A stretch of 64,000 nt of DNA from Chitinimonas_A lacunae (lineage in GTDB: Bacteria; Pseudomonadota; Gammaproteobacteria; Burkholderiales; Chitinimonadaceae): NCBI RefSeq assembly GCF_042650885.1, contig NZ_JBHSBU010000001.1, positions 4,278,001 through 4,342,000 on the forward strand. Direction: 5' to 3'. A program made the position numbers and the translations under genes. The notes under the pieces were generated by a model. That model worked only from the letters and a program-made list of their open reading frames with translations. It was not told the origin of the DNA and did no database searches. Shown in pieces: positions 38,341-49,448 of the stretch (positions are counted from its first letter, which is position 1; each line of letters starts with the position of its first letter).

Positions 38341-39867
38341 TTACTTTCCATTGCCGTTTGCCGACAGCCCGAAAAACCGTCTGACCCGTTCGCGTAATTC
38401 CGCATATTGCGGCAAAGGCGCTGCCTGGATCACCTGGGGCGCCGAGTGCGCGTTCTGCGCCAGTCGCCGCTCCAGCACCCGCGAGATCAGATCGGCCAAT
38501 TCAGGCCGGGCAGTCATGATGGCCTCGAAGCCCGCCCGGTCGAGCCGATAGCATTCGACATAGCTGCTGGCCACCACCGTCGCTGAGCGCGGGGCGCCGG
38601 TCATCAGCCCCATCTCGCCAAAGAAGTCGCCGGCGCTCAGATGGCCCAATAGCGTGGGCTGCGCGCTGTCATAGTCGCGCCAGATGTCCACTTCGCCCTG
38701 GGTCAGGATATACAGCCAGTGCGCCACCGCTCCCTGCCGACTGATCACATCGCCGCGCTCGAACGGGGCAAAGCGCAGTTGCAGTGCCAACTGACGCTTT
38801 TCCTCGTCGGTAAAGCCGGAAAACAGCTCGACCTCGGCCAGCGCTTCGAGCCGGCGGTTCAGATCCTGTGCCTGCTTGATCTGGGCGGTTTTGTCGTTGT
38901 CCTTGGTGACCACCACATTGTGGGTGTCGCTGGCAAGTGCAATATCGGCCCGGGCCAAGGCGGTCAGCAGATGGGCGCGTACCTGCGAGTCGGTCGGATC
39001 GTCGAGGGCAAAATCGGTCAGCCAGTAACGCAGCGCATAACGCGCCATGCCGTCGCGGGCCTCCATCAGCACGGCATTGGGCAGCGGCTCGCTGGCGACA
39101 TTGCTGATCCGTGCGCTGTGGATGGCCTGCTCGACGCAATGGATCACCTGCGATGGCGGATGGCTCCAGTCAACCGAGAACCATACCCAGCGCCGCCACT
39201 GCAAACGGTCGTCGAACGGGCGGCCGATCACCTGAAAGCTGTTTTTCATCAACCAGGCATTGGGCACCACCACCGTTTCGCCGTTGCGGGTCTGAATCAG
39301 CGTGGAGCGCCAGCCGATCTGCAATACCCGGCCCGAGGCGTCGCCGACCTTGACCCATTGGCCCAGCTCAAGCGACTCGTCGAGCTGGATGGCGATGCCC
39401 GACAGGATATTGCCAAGCGTATCCTGCATCGAGAACGCGACCACCGCCGTCAGAATGGCCGAGGTGGCGACCAACTGGGTCAGGTCGACCCCGGCATAGC
39501 GCAGCCGCACCAGGCCCCAGATCACATAGGCGACCATCACCACCACGTCTTCCAGGATCCGGGGCAGCACGATATTGAACGAGGGCAGGATCAGCCGGAA
39601 AAAGATCAGCCCCCACAGCCGAATCATGATCATCCCCAGCAGCATCGTGAACAGGCCGGCCAGCATCGCGCCACCCTTGATGCCCAGATGCGCCGCCAGC
39701 TCGCCCAGCGCAAAGCCGAGGCTGCCCAGCCCCAGAAAGATCGTGGTCAGCCAGACATTGCGCCGTTCGGCGGGTCGGGCACGAAATAGCCAGACCAGCA
39801 AAGCAGCGTTGAAAACCAGTAAATACGGCCATTCCTGACGGAAAAGCATCTCAAGCATGTTGGGCAT
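38341..39867 (-). CDS. MscS-type mechanosensitive channel with cyclic-nucleotide-binding domain
   Basis: A 508-residue inner-membrane channel. Four hydrophobic helices (about 12-30, 40-60, 65-90, 105-130) are followed by the MscS pore/beta region (ILTAVVAFSMQDTLGNILSGIAIQLDE, then GQWVKVGDASGRVLQIGWRST and VVVPNAWLMKNSF). After the MscS C-terminal domain, a cNMP-binding domain (about 350-470) has the phosphate cassette FGEMGLMTGAPRSATV with its Arg. Channels of this composite type can be gated or tuned by cAMP/cGMP; this is inference for the present protein. It is divergent from the next gene, with starts almost touching. Confidence 0.87.
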   Translation of the reverse strand: MPNMLEMLFRQEWPYLLVFNAALLVWLFRARPAERRNVWLTTIFLGLGSLGFALGELAAHLGIKGGAMLAGLFTMLLGMIMIRLWGLIFFRLILPSFNIVLPRILEDVVVMVAYVIWGLVRLRYAGVDLTQLVATSAILTAVVAFSMQDTLGNILSGIAIQLDESLELGQWVKVGDASGRVLQIGWRSTLIQTRNGETVVVPNAWLMKNSFQVIGRPFDDRLQWRRWVWFSVDWSHPPSQVIHCVEQAIHSARISNVASEPLPNAVLMEARDGMARYALRYWLTDFALDDPTDSQVRAHLLTALARADIALASDTHNVVVTKDNDKTAQIKQAQDLNRRLEALAEVELFSGFTDEEKRQLALQLRFAPFERGDVISRQGAVAHWLYILTQGEVDIWRDYDSAQPTLLGHLSAGDFFGEMGLMTGAPRSATVVASSYVECYRLDRAGFEAIMTARPELADLISRVLERRLAQNAHSAPQVIQAAPLPQYAELRERVRRFFGLSANGNGK

Positions 39868-39925
39868 GGCGACAGCGACTCAGCAGCGGTTTGCTACGAT
39901 GAAGCATAGTTTCCGCACAACGACC

Positions 39926-41170
39926 ATGCCGCCTGCTGACCGTCAGTTCTTCCTGGGACGCCAACCAATCGTTGACCGCCGTCACGAATTGGTCGGCTAT
40001 GAGCTGCTGTTTCGTCAGGGCGAGGTCGACCATGCGGAAGTGTCCGATGATGTGGTGGCCAGTGCAGCGGTGATCCAGCACACCTTTGCCGAACTGGGCC
40101 TGCGTTCAGTGCTGGGCGACAAGCTCGGCTTTATCAATCTGTCCGAAGAACTGCTGATGAGCGATCTGGTCGAGGTGCTGCCGCGCGAGCAGGTGGTGCT
40201 GGAAATCCTCGAAACCGTACCGCTTACCCCCATCGTGGTGCAGCGCTGCCGCCAGCTGCGCGCGGCCGGCTATCGACTGGCGCTTGATGATGTGATCCGC
40301 TTCGACGACCTGCAGAGGCCGCTGCTGCCGTTGCTGGAGGTGGTCAAGCTCGATGTGGTCAATATGACGCCGACGGCCATCGCCGAGCTGGTGCGGCAGC
40401 TCAAGCCCTACCGGGTACAGGTGCTGGCCGAGAAAATCGATACCGCCTCACAGCGCGATTTCTGTCTGCAACTGGGCTGTGATCTGTTCCAGGGCTATTA
40501 CTTCGCCCGCCCCACGATCTTGTGTGGCCGACCGGTACAGCCGGCGACCCTGCTGCTGCTGCGTCTGCTCGCCCAGGTGACGGCCGACGCCGACAACGAT
40601 GAGCTCGAAGACACGCTGAAACAGGCGCCCGACCTGACCGTTCATCTGCTCAAGCTGGTCAATTCGGTGGCAGTCGGCCAGGGCCGCAAGATTTCCAGCG
40701 TAGGCGCCGCGCTGACCTTGCTGGGTCGTGCCCAACTGCAACGCTGGGTGCAGATCATGGTGTTTGCCCGTCAGGCTGGCGGCGATGCCGGGTCCGACCC
40801 CTTGGTCCAGACCGCCGCCGTGCGCGGCCGCATGATGGAAAATCTGGCGGCGCTGCACGCCCCGGGCAACGAGTCGTTCCATGACCGCGCGTTTATGGTC
40901 GGCATGCTGAGCCTGATCGATGCCCTCTTTGGCCTGCCGATGACGGAACTGCTGCCGCCGCTGAACCTCGACGACAGCGTTCAGGCCGCGCTATTGCTCG
41001 AAAGCGGCTCGCTCGGCCATCTGCTGCGACTGGTGCGTGCAAGCGAAGCCGAAGACCAGGCGCAGATAATCGACATCCTGTCGCGCTCTGAGCGTTGGTC
41101 GCTCGATACCCTCAACCAGATCCAACTCGAAGCGCTTGCCTGGGCCAGCCGGCTCAGTGCGGCGCAATAA
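39926..41170 (+). CDS. EAL-like/HDOD protein (CdgJ/YuxH type)
   Basis: A 414-residue signalling protein. The N-terminal EAL-fold domain (about 5-200) begins FLGRQPIVDRRHELVGYELLFR. EAL is degenerate: EILETV stands where the family has the E-x-L catalytic segment, and the metal-binding DDFGTG motif is missing, so phosphodiesterase activity is unlikely. The C-terminal HDOD domain (about 205-400) has LLKLVNSVAVGQGRKISSVGAAL, as in regulators of motility and stress. Starts at 39857 or 39899 are possible; I prefer 39926, where the family begins. Confidence 0.82.
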   Translation: MPPADRQFFLGRQPIVDRRHELVGYELLFRQGEVDHAEVSDDVVASAAVIQHTFAELGLRSVLGDKLGFINLSEELLMSDLVEVLPREQVVLEILETVPLTPIVVQRCRQLRAAGYRLALDDVIRFDDLQRPLLPLLEVVKLDVVNMTPTAIAELVRQLKPYRVQVLAEKIDTASQRDFCLQLGCDLFQGYYFARPTILCGRPVQPATLLLLRLLAQVTADADNDELEDTLKQAPDLTVHLLKLVNSVAVGQGRKISSVGAALTLLGRAQLQRWVQIMVFARQAGGDAGSDPLVQTAAVRGRMMENLAALHAPGNESFHDRAFMVGMLSLIDALFGLPMTELLPPLNLDDSVQAALLLESGSLGHLLRLVRASEAEDQAQIIDILSRSERWSLDTLNQIQLEALAWASRLSAAQ

Positions 41171-41549
41171 GCCAGGCAGACAGCGCATCCCAAGTACGTC
41201 AAGTCATAGGATGCCTGGTCAGGCAGGGGGCGAGCCGGCGATCATACTTTTTCAGCGCATCCGACGATGATTGCGAGGTTGGCTCGGACACTCGGTGAGC
41301 GCTATGCAGTTCATAGACTGCATCCGCTGCAAGTCAGGTTGTCTTTACTGTCGTTTTGGAGGGCGGGTGGTATTTTTGTGGAACTATCCCAGAATGTAGA
41401 AATGTGAAAAACTGAGAAGTATTTTTTCTCGCTACTTTTTTGCTTGCGTCATTACCCCCGGCATGCGGCGACGGCGTGCTCATGACAAGCTGGCGCGGCC
41501 GTGCTAAAAACGTCGGGCCGGGCGGTCCCGGCATACCGAGGAGTTCCCG
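41171..41549. other. Intergenic region upstream of the YiaAB/EF-hand gene
   Basis: 379 bases. It contains a possible second-family repeat (41248-41311) and an AT-rich stretch at 41380-41450 likely to hold the promoter of the downstream pair. No gene seen. Confidence 0.45.
41248..41311 (+). repeat. Possible second repeat family, copy B
   Basis: Partner of 34487-34550: TTTTTC, TCCG, GGCTCGGACACTCGGTGAGC in the same order. Divergence is high. Confidence 0.4.
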
Positions 41550-42110
41550 ATGGTCAAGCCCGCGATACGCCGCGACACCCCGGCGTGGATTATGCAAACC
41601 TGGCTGTCTTTCGTTGCGGCCCTGCTGCTGGCCTGTTTCGGCATCTACTATCTTCCGGTCGACCCGTGGCAGCGCGGTTTCGTCATCATGGCGCTGTTCT
41701 TCTCTCTGGGCTCGACCTTTTCCCTCGCCAAATCCATCCGTGACAACCGCGACCGCCAGGTCGATACGCCGGCCTGGATCTTTCAGGTCTGGAGCGCCTT
41801 TATCATCTCGGTCGGTTTCAGCGGCTTTGGCATCTACCATCTGCCGGTCGAAACCTGGGTCAAAGGCTATGCGGCGATTGCCCTGCTGTTTGCCCTGACC
41901 ACGGCTTTTACGCTGGCCAAAACCATTCGCGACAATCAGGAAGCCGTTGATTTCAATGCCGCTGACCTCAATGGCGATGGCAGCGTGTCGCGTGAAGAGG
42001 CGGCCCGCCACCCCAAGCTGGCCAAGCGCTTTGAAGCGCTCGACCGCAACGGCGATGGCAAGCTCTCGGCCGAGGAATTTCGTCAGCGCACCGAGAAGAC
42101 GGGAAGCTGA
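41550..42110 (+). CDS. Duplicated YiaAB membrane domain fused to two EF-hands
   Basis: A 186-residue protein. Residues 9-67 and 72-130 are two clearly homologous YiaA/YiaB two-helix units (both start DTPAWI and end LAKxIRDN), giving four membrane helices. The tail has two canonical 12-residue EF-hand loops, 139-150 (DLNGDGSVSREE) and 165-176 (DRNGDGKLSAEE), so calcium binding is likely, on whichever side the tail faces. Signal and partner are unknown. GGAG precedes the ATG. It overlaps the DUF429 gene by one base (TGATG), so the two are co-translated. Confidence 0.85.
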   Translation: MVKPAIRRDTPAWIMQTWLSFVAALLLACFGIYYLPVDPWQRGFVIMALFFSLGSTFSLAKSIRDNRDRQVDTPAWIFQVWSAFIISVGFSGFGIYHLPVETWVKGYAAIALLFALTTAFTLAKTIRDNQEAVDFNAADLNGDGSVSREEAARHPKLAKRFEALDRNGDGKLSAEEFRQRTEKTGS

Positions 42111-42931
42111 TGGAGCTGCGCGGCGTCGATTTCACCAGCCGACCCGGCCAGCGCAAACCGATCACCCTGGCGCGCGGCGTCCTGCTCGCGCCGGGGCGGG
42201 TGCGGCTCGACAAGGTCGAGGCCCTGACTGACTTTGCCGCCTACGAGGCCATGCTGGCCGAGCCCGGGCCGTGGATCGCCGGTTTCGATTTCCCCTTCAG
42301 CTTTGCGCGCGAATTGATCGAAGGGCAGGGCTGGCCAACTGAATGGCCGGCCTTGATGCGCCATATGGCCGGGCTGCCGCGCCAGGAGATGGCGGAACGC
42401 TTTCGCCGCTGGTGCCAGGGCCGGCCGAGCGGCAACAAGCTATCGTGTCGGGCGACCGAACGGGCGGCCGGGTCGAATTCGTCGATGCAATGGTTTATCC
42501 CACCGGTGGCCTATATGCTGCGCGAAGGAGCGCCGCGACTGCTGGCGGCCGGGGTCGATGTGCCGGGGCTCCATCGCGGCGACCCGAGCCGGGTGGCGCT
42601 TGAAGCCTATCCGGCCATCCTCGCCCGTGCTGTGCTGGGGCGCGGCAAGGCGGGCAGCTATAAGCACGATCTTCCTGCCAAGCAGACGGCCGAGCACCGC
42701 GCCGGCCGCGAACGCATCGTGGCTGCACTGAGCGAGGGGCGGCATAACCTTGGCATCGGACTCGAACTGAGCGCCAGCCAGGCCGCTGAACTGATCGACG
42801 ACGCCAGCGGCGACCGGCTCGATGCCGTGCTGTGCATGGTCCAGGCCGCCTGGGCCGAAGCGCGGCGCGAACAGGGGTTTGGATTGCCGCAGGGCTTTGA
42901 TCCGCTCGAAGGCTGGATCATCACGGCCTGA
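42110..42931 (+). CDS. DUF429 family protein (predicted RNase-H-fold nuclease)
   Basis: A 273-residue soluble protein. Signs of DUF429 are the early GVDFTSRPG, the acidic FDFPFSFA at about 61-68 and the C-terminal GDRLDAVLCMVQAAWAE with its aspartate. The family is predicted to have an RNase H fold with metal-binding acidic residues; substrate and biology are unknown. Coupled to the YiaAB/EF-hand gene by TGATG overlap. A GCGCATTTCC repeat follows in the gap to cobA. Confidence 0.8.
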   Translation: MELRGVDFTSRPGQRKPITLARGVLLAPGRVRLDKVEALTDFAAYEAMLAEPGPWIAGFDFPFSFARELIEGQGWPTEWPALMRHMAGLPRQEMAERFRRWCQGRPSGNKLSCRATERAAGSNSSMQWFIPPVAYMLREGAPRLLAAGVDVPGLHRGDPSRVALEAYPAILARAVLGRGKAGSYKHDLPAKQTAEHRAGRERIVAALSEGRHNLGIGLELSASQAAELIDDASGDRLDAVLCMVQAAWAEARREQGFGLPQGFDPLEGWIITA

Positions 42932-43016
42932 GCCTGAAGACGCGGTGCGGAGATAGGGAACTGTCCGAGCGGCGCAGCTTAGCGCTTGGCCGCTGCGCGA
43001 GCGGGACGCCACGCTG

Positions 43017-43114
43017 GCGCATTTCCAGCCACTTCGGCGTGCCCGGACCTCAAAGCGCAGGTGTACAGCGCTCCCTCAGGCTTAGCGGTGACGCCGATTT
43101 AAATGGAAATGCGC
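43017..43114 (-). repeat. GCGCATTTCC-family repeat, copy 4 (inverted)
   Basis: 98 bases with perfect 11-bp terminal inverted repeats GCGCATTTCCA. The minus strand aligns with the copy at 37235 with only scattered changes, including GCGCTGTACACCTGCGC and TTTGAGGTCCGGGCACGC. Confidence 0.85.
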
Positions 43115-43131
43115 CAAGCTTCCCAGGCTTG

Positions 43132-43872
43132 TCATGCTGCCGCGCGCAGCGGCGTCGTCAGCGCGGCGCGGGCGCGGAACACATCGCCCAGCAGCAGGAT
43201 CGCCGGTCCGCTCAGTGCCAGTTGCGCCGCGTCGGGCAAGGTGGCCAGCGTGAAGGAGAATTCGCGGCAATCGGGACGCGAGGCCGATTCGACCAGCCGT
43301 ACCGGCGTCGAAGCCGCCAGCCCCGCCGCCGTCAGCGCGGCGGCAATCTCCGCTGCCTGACGCACGCCCATATAGAGCACGGCCGTATCGGCTGCCGCGA
43401 CGGCGCTGACCCAGTCGCTTCCCGTTTCGCCTTCGCCGACCCGGGCAGTAGCGAATACCACATTGCGCGCCACGCCACGCTCGGTCAGCGATACCCCCAG
43501 CTCGGCCGCAGCGGCCAGCGCGGCGGTGACGCCCGGGACGATTTCGGCCTTGATGCCGTGGGCCGCCAAGGCGTCGATTTCCTCCTGGGCGCGACCAAAC
43601 AGACTCGGATCGCCACCTTTGAGCCGCACCACGGTGCCGAAGCGGGCGGCGCAATCGAGCAGGGTCTTGTTGATGAAACGCTGGGCGGTGGCAGCACCGG
43701 CGCAGCGTTTGCCGACCGCGATCAGTTGGGCCTGCGGGCAGTATTCGAGCATTTCCGGCTCGACCAGCGCGTCGTACAGCACCACATCGGCCCGCGCCAG
43801 CAGACGCATGCCGCGTACCGTGATCAGATCGGCAGCGCCTGGACCGGCACCTACCAGATAAACCTTGCCCAT
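43132..43872 (-). CDS. cobA: Uroporphyrinogen-III C-methyltransferase
   Basis: A 246-residue enzyme that methylates uroporphyrinogen III to precorrin-2, the route to sirohaem needed by the sulfite reductase encoded upstream. It has the tetrapyrrole methylase motifs VYLVGAGPGAADLITVRG, VVLYDALV, VRLKGGDPSLFGRAQEE (about 103-119) and the VPGVTAALAAAAELGVSLTERG segment. Stand-alone CobA without the CysG dehydrogenase/ferrochelatase half, so these steps must be encoded elsewhere. GAGG precedes the start. Last gene of the minus-strand cysI-DUF934-cobA group. Confidence 0.93.
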   Translation of the reverse strand: MGKVYLVGAGPGAADLITVRGMRLLARADVVLYDALVEPEMLEYCPQAQLIAVGKRCAGAATAQRFINKTLLDCAARFGTVVRLKGGDPSLFGRAQEEIDALAAHGIKAEIVPGVTAALAAAAELGVSLTERGVARNVVFATARVGEGETGSDWVSAVAAADTAVLYMGVRQAAEIAAALTAAGLAASTPVRLVESASRPDCREFSFTLATLPDAAQLALSGPAILLLGDVFRARAALTTPLRAAA

Positions 43873-43926
43873 TCGAAATTCCTCAACAAGCCATATTCAA
43901 CGCCAGAGTTTGCTTGTGGCGGTTTT

Positions 43927-43950
43927 TTGCTTACGGGATAAGCAATTTTT
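43927..43950 (+). terminator. Plus-oriented terminator-like hairpin in the cobA leader
   Basis: TTGCTTA / TAAGCAA around CGGGA, then TTTTT, on the plus strand, while all genes here run minus. It could stop an antisense transcript or act as a leader structure of cobA. Confidence 0.45.
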
Positions 43951-43977
43951 CCAAAAACATTCGGAATAAATGAAGCC

Positions 43978-44496
43978 TCAGACGACCCCGGTACGACGCC
44001 GGAACAGAGGCTGTACCGGCTCGACCGCCCCCTGGTAGAACTCGGTGAAGTCGTCGAGTCCTGCCAAAGCCTCATGGGGATCGCGGTCGGCCCGGATCTC
44101 AAAGGCATCGAAGCCACAACGGCGCAGATAGCACAGCGTGTCCTTGAAGACATCGCCAAAGGCCCGCAACTCGCCGCTGAAGCCATAACGCTCGCGCAGC
44201 AGGCGGCCGATGCTGAAACCACGGCCATCGGTAAAGCTCGGGAATTCCACGGCGATCAGCGGCAAGTCCGCGGCAGCCGTGCCGAGCGCTTCAGGTTCGT
44301 CGTCAGGCTTGAACCAGACGCCGATATCGTCGCGCCCGATCAGCTCGTCGCGCCGCTCAAGCCAGCTGGCAAGCGGAATGATGCAGTGGCCCGGAATGGG
44401 GTCATCGCAGGGTTCGAGCACCAGGGTCCAATGGTTGGCGCTGACAGAGCGGGCACCGCTGTGGCGGTCCAGTTTGATCAGATGCGGCTTAACCAT
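43978..44496 (-). CDS. DUF934 family protein associated with sulfite reduction
   Basis: A 172-residue soluble protein of the DUF934 family, found almost always beside cysI or cysH in beta- and gammaproteobacteria and thought to help sulfite reduction. It has the family centre LIAVEFPSFTDGRGFSIGRLLRERYGFSGELRAFGDV and LCYLRRCGFDAFEIRAD. The ATG at 44496 overlaps the cysI stop by eight bases; the longer frame to 44595 is an artefact. No cofactor motif is visible. The exact chemical role is not established. Confidence 0.88.
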   Translation of the reverse strand: MVKPHLIKLDRHSGARSVSANHWTLVLEPCDDPIPGHCIIPLASWLERRDELIGRDDIGVWFKPDDEPEALGTAAADLPLIAVEFPSFTDGRGFSIGRLLRERYGFSGELRAFGDVFKDTLCYLRRCGFDAFEIRADRDPHEALAGLDDFTEFYQGAVEPVQPLFRRRTGVV

Positions 44497-46156
44497 GGGC
44501 GCGTTCCTTGGCATAGACCCGGCTCTTGAACGGCTCGATGCCGAGCCGGTCCACCAGCTCGACAAAGCGCTCGCCCGGCTGGCGCTGTTCGACATAGACC
44601 GAGATGATCTGGCTGATCACTTCAGGCATATCGTCCTGGGCAAACGAGGGGCCGATCACCTTGCCAAGGCTTGCCTGATGACCCTGGCGGCCACCCAGCG
44701 ACACCTGATACCACTCGGAGCCGTTCTTATCGACGCCGAGGATGCCGATATGGCCGACGTGATGATGGCCGCAGGAATTCATGCAGCCCGAGATATTGAG
44801 GTCGATCTCGCCGAGGTCGAACAGATAGTCGAGATCGTCGAAACGCTGCTGGATCGCTTCGGCGATCGGAATCGACTTGGCATTGGCGAGCGAGCAGAAA
44901 TCACCGCCGGGGCAGCAGACGATATCGGTCAGCAGGCCGATATTCGGGGTGGCGAAACCATGCTGCTTGGCCGCCTCCCACAAAGCCGGCAGATCGCGCT
45001 GCCGCACATCGGCCAGGATCAGGTTCTGTTCGTGGCTGACCCGCAGCTCGCCAAAGCTGTAGCGCTCGGCGAGCTCGGCGGCGGCGTCGAGTTGCTCGGC
45101 CTGGGCGTCCCCGGGTGCCCGGCCGGTGGCCTTGAGCGATAAGGTGACCGCCGCGTAGCCCGGCCGCTTGTGGCGAAAGACATTGCGTTCGGCCCAGCGC
45201 GAGAAAGATTTATTTTCTCTTAAGAGATTCGAATATTCTGGCGATGAGTCAGGCAGATTTTCATATATTGGATCAGTGAAGGCCACTGCCACCCGGGCGA
45301 TTTCCGCCTCGGTCAGCGTGGCCGGGCCATCGCGCAGATGGTCCCACTCGGCTTCGACCTTGGCAGCAAAAGCGGCTGGGGTCATGGCCTTGACCAGGAT
45401 CTTGATGCGCGCCTTGTATTTGTTGTCGCGCCGGCCGTAGCGGTTATAGACCCGCAGGATGGCGTCGAGATAACTGAGCAGATGCTGGCGCGGCAGGAAA
45501 TCGCGGATAACGGCGCCGACCATCGGGGTGCGGCCCAGCCCGCCGCCCACCAGGATGCGGAAACCCACTTCGCCTGCTGCGTCGCGCACCATATGGATGC
45601 CGATATCGTGTACCAGGGTCGCGGCACGATCCTCGACCGAGCCGGAGACGGCGATCTTGAATTTACGCGGCAGAAAGGCGAATTCGGGATGGAAGGTGGA
45701 CCACTGCCGGATCAGCTCGCACCAGGGGCGCGGATCGAGCAGTTCGTCGTGGGCGACGCCGGCAAACTGGTCGGTGGTGGTATTGCGGATGCAGTTGCCC
45801 GAGGTCTGGATCGCATGCATCTGCACCTTGGCCAGTTCCGCCAGGATATCGGGCACTTTCTCGAGCGCCGGCCAGTTGAACTGGACATTCTGCCGGGTGG
45901 TGAAATGGGCGTAGCCACGGTCGTAGTCGCGGGCAATCCGGGCCAGGGTGCGCAACTGGTCGGCGCGCAGATGGCCGTAGGGAATGGCGACCCGCAGCAT
46001 CGGGGCATGGCGCTGGATATATAGCCCGTTCTGCAATCGCAGCGGCCGGAATTCATCGTCGCTGAGCTGACCCGCCAGATAACGGCGGGTCTGATCGCGA
46101 AACTGGGCCACGCGCTGGTCGACGATGGCCTGGTCGTAGTCGTCGTAAACGTACAT
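44489..46156 (-). CDS. cysI: Sulfite reductase hemoprotein (beta) subunit
   Basis: A 555-residue sulfite reductase that reduces sulfite to sulfide by six electrons, using sirohaem and a 4Fe-4S cluster. Cluster cysteines lie in CCPGGDFCSL and SGCMNSCGHH. N-terminal RLQNGLYIQRHAPMLRVAIPYG and HFTTRQNVQFNW are family marks. Followed by DUF934 and cobA. Bases about 45201-45280, inside the gene, are strikingly AT-rich while the frame stays open; this stretch encodes DPIYENLPDSSPEYSNLLREN. The protein is otherwise normal in length. Confidence 0.94.
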   Translation of the reverse strand: MYVYDDYDQAIVDQRVAQFRDQTRRYLAGQLSDDEFRPLRLQNGLYIQRHAPMLRVAIPYGHLRADQLRTLARIARDYDRGYAHFTTRQNVQFNWPALEKVPDILAELAKVQMHAIQTSGNCIRNTTTDQFAGVAHDELLDPRPWCELIRQWSTFHPEFAFLPRKFKIAVSGSVEDRAATLVHDIGIHMVRDAAGEVGFRILVGGGLGRTPMVGAVIRDFLPRQHLLSYLDAILRVYNRYGRRDNKYKARIKILVKAMTPAAFAAKVEAEWDHLRDGPATLTEAEIARVAVAFTDPIYENLPDSSPEYSNLLRENKSFSRWAERNVFRHKRPGYAAVTLSLKATGRAPGDAQAEQLDAAAELAERYSFGELRVSHEQNLILADVRQRDLPALWEAAKQHGFATPNIGLLTDIVCCPGGDFCSLANAKSIPIAEAIQQRFDDLDYLFDLGEIDLNISGCMNSCGHHHVGHIGILGVDKNGSEWYQVSLGGRQGHQASLGKVIGPSFAQDDMPEVISQIISVYVEQRQPGERFVELVDRLGIEPFKSRVYAKERAHG

Positions 46157-46216
46157 CGGTCGGGGAGCGGGAACGGTGGGGATCGGCCTTGCACTGTAGC
46201 AACCGCCGCTTGCACG

Positions 46217-46246
46217 CCCGAACGAATATTTTCTTCTATTGAAATG
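46217..46246 (-). promoter_or_regulatory. AT-rich probable promoter region of cysI
   Basis: A short AT-rich island (TATTTTCTTCTATTGAAAT on the plus strand) is the only such block in the 108 bases upstream of cysI. Likely promoter or CysB-type control region; no consensus could be tested. Confidence 0.35.
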
Positions 46247-46264
46247 CCGTGCCCTGGCCCATGG

Positions 46265-46292
46265 AAAAAGGGGAACCCATCGGGTTCCCCTT
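46265..46292 (-). terminator. Terminator of the TonB receptor gene
   Basis: Stem AAGGGGAACCC / GGGTTCCCCTT around ATC. On the minus strand it is followed by TTT, about 25 bases after the receptor stop codon. Confidence 0.85.
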
Positions 46293-46316
46293 CATTGACT
46301 GCACGACAGCTGAGGC

Positions 46317-49010
<2,694 letters not shown>

Positions 49011-49448
49011 TGAGTGTTCCCCTAAGTTTTCGAACGCGGCCTAGCTGTGAACGGAAATCGACGGGCGGTGCGGGAAAGCGCCAAGGCTGGTCCGGTATCC
49101 CACAGGGCGCCGGGAGTCGATTGCAACAGAACAAACGTCTTGATTTATTGCAATGTCATGCTGCCGTCCAAATAGACTCCCCGGAATGTACTGAGGCAGG
49201 CGCTGGCTAGGCAAGTCTGCCGCTCGCCCCAAGCAGCTACTGTCGGATTTTTGCATCCCCGTCATGTTGCGCTGCGAGCTGTGTTGGCCCTGGCGACAGG
49301 AGTACAATCCGGCCCTTCACACCTGGTATGGCTTAACTGCGACAGGACTGGATCGGCCGCTGCGGCGGCGTCTTTTCGCATCCTTCCGCCACCGGTTCAT
49401 CTGCCTGGCGGCCGGGTGGTTATCAAAAAATACGGGACCATTGACTAC
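49011..49448. other. Divergent region between the TonB receptor and pepN
   Basis: 438 bases with promoters for both genes. An AT-rich block at 49125-49165 is the likely receptor promoter area. TACAAT at 49303-49308 could be a -10 for pepN, but its -35 is unclear. No gene, repeat or terminator seen. Confidence 0.4.
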
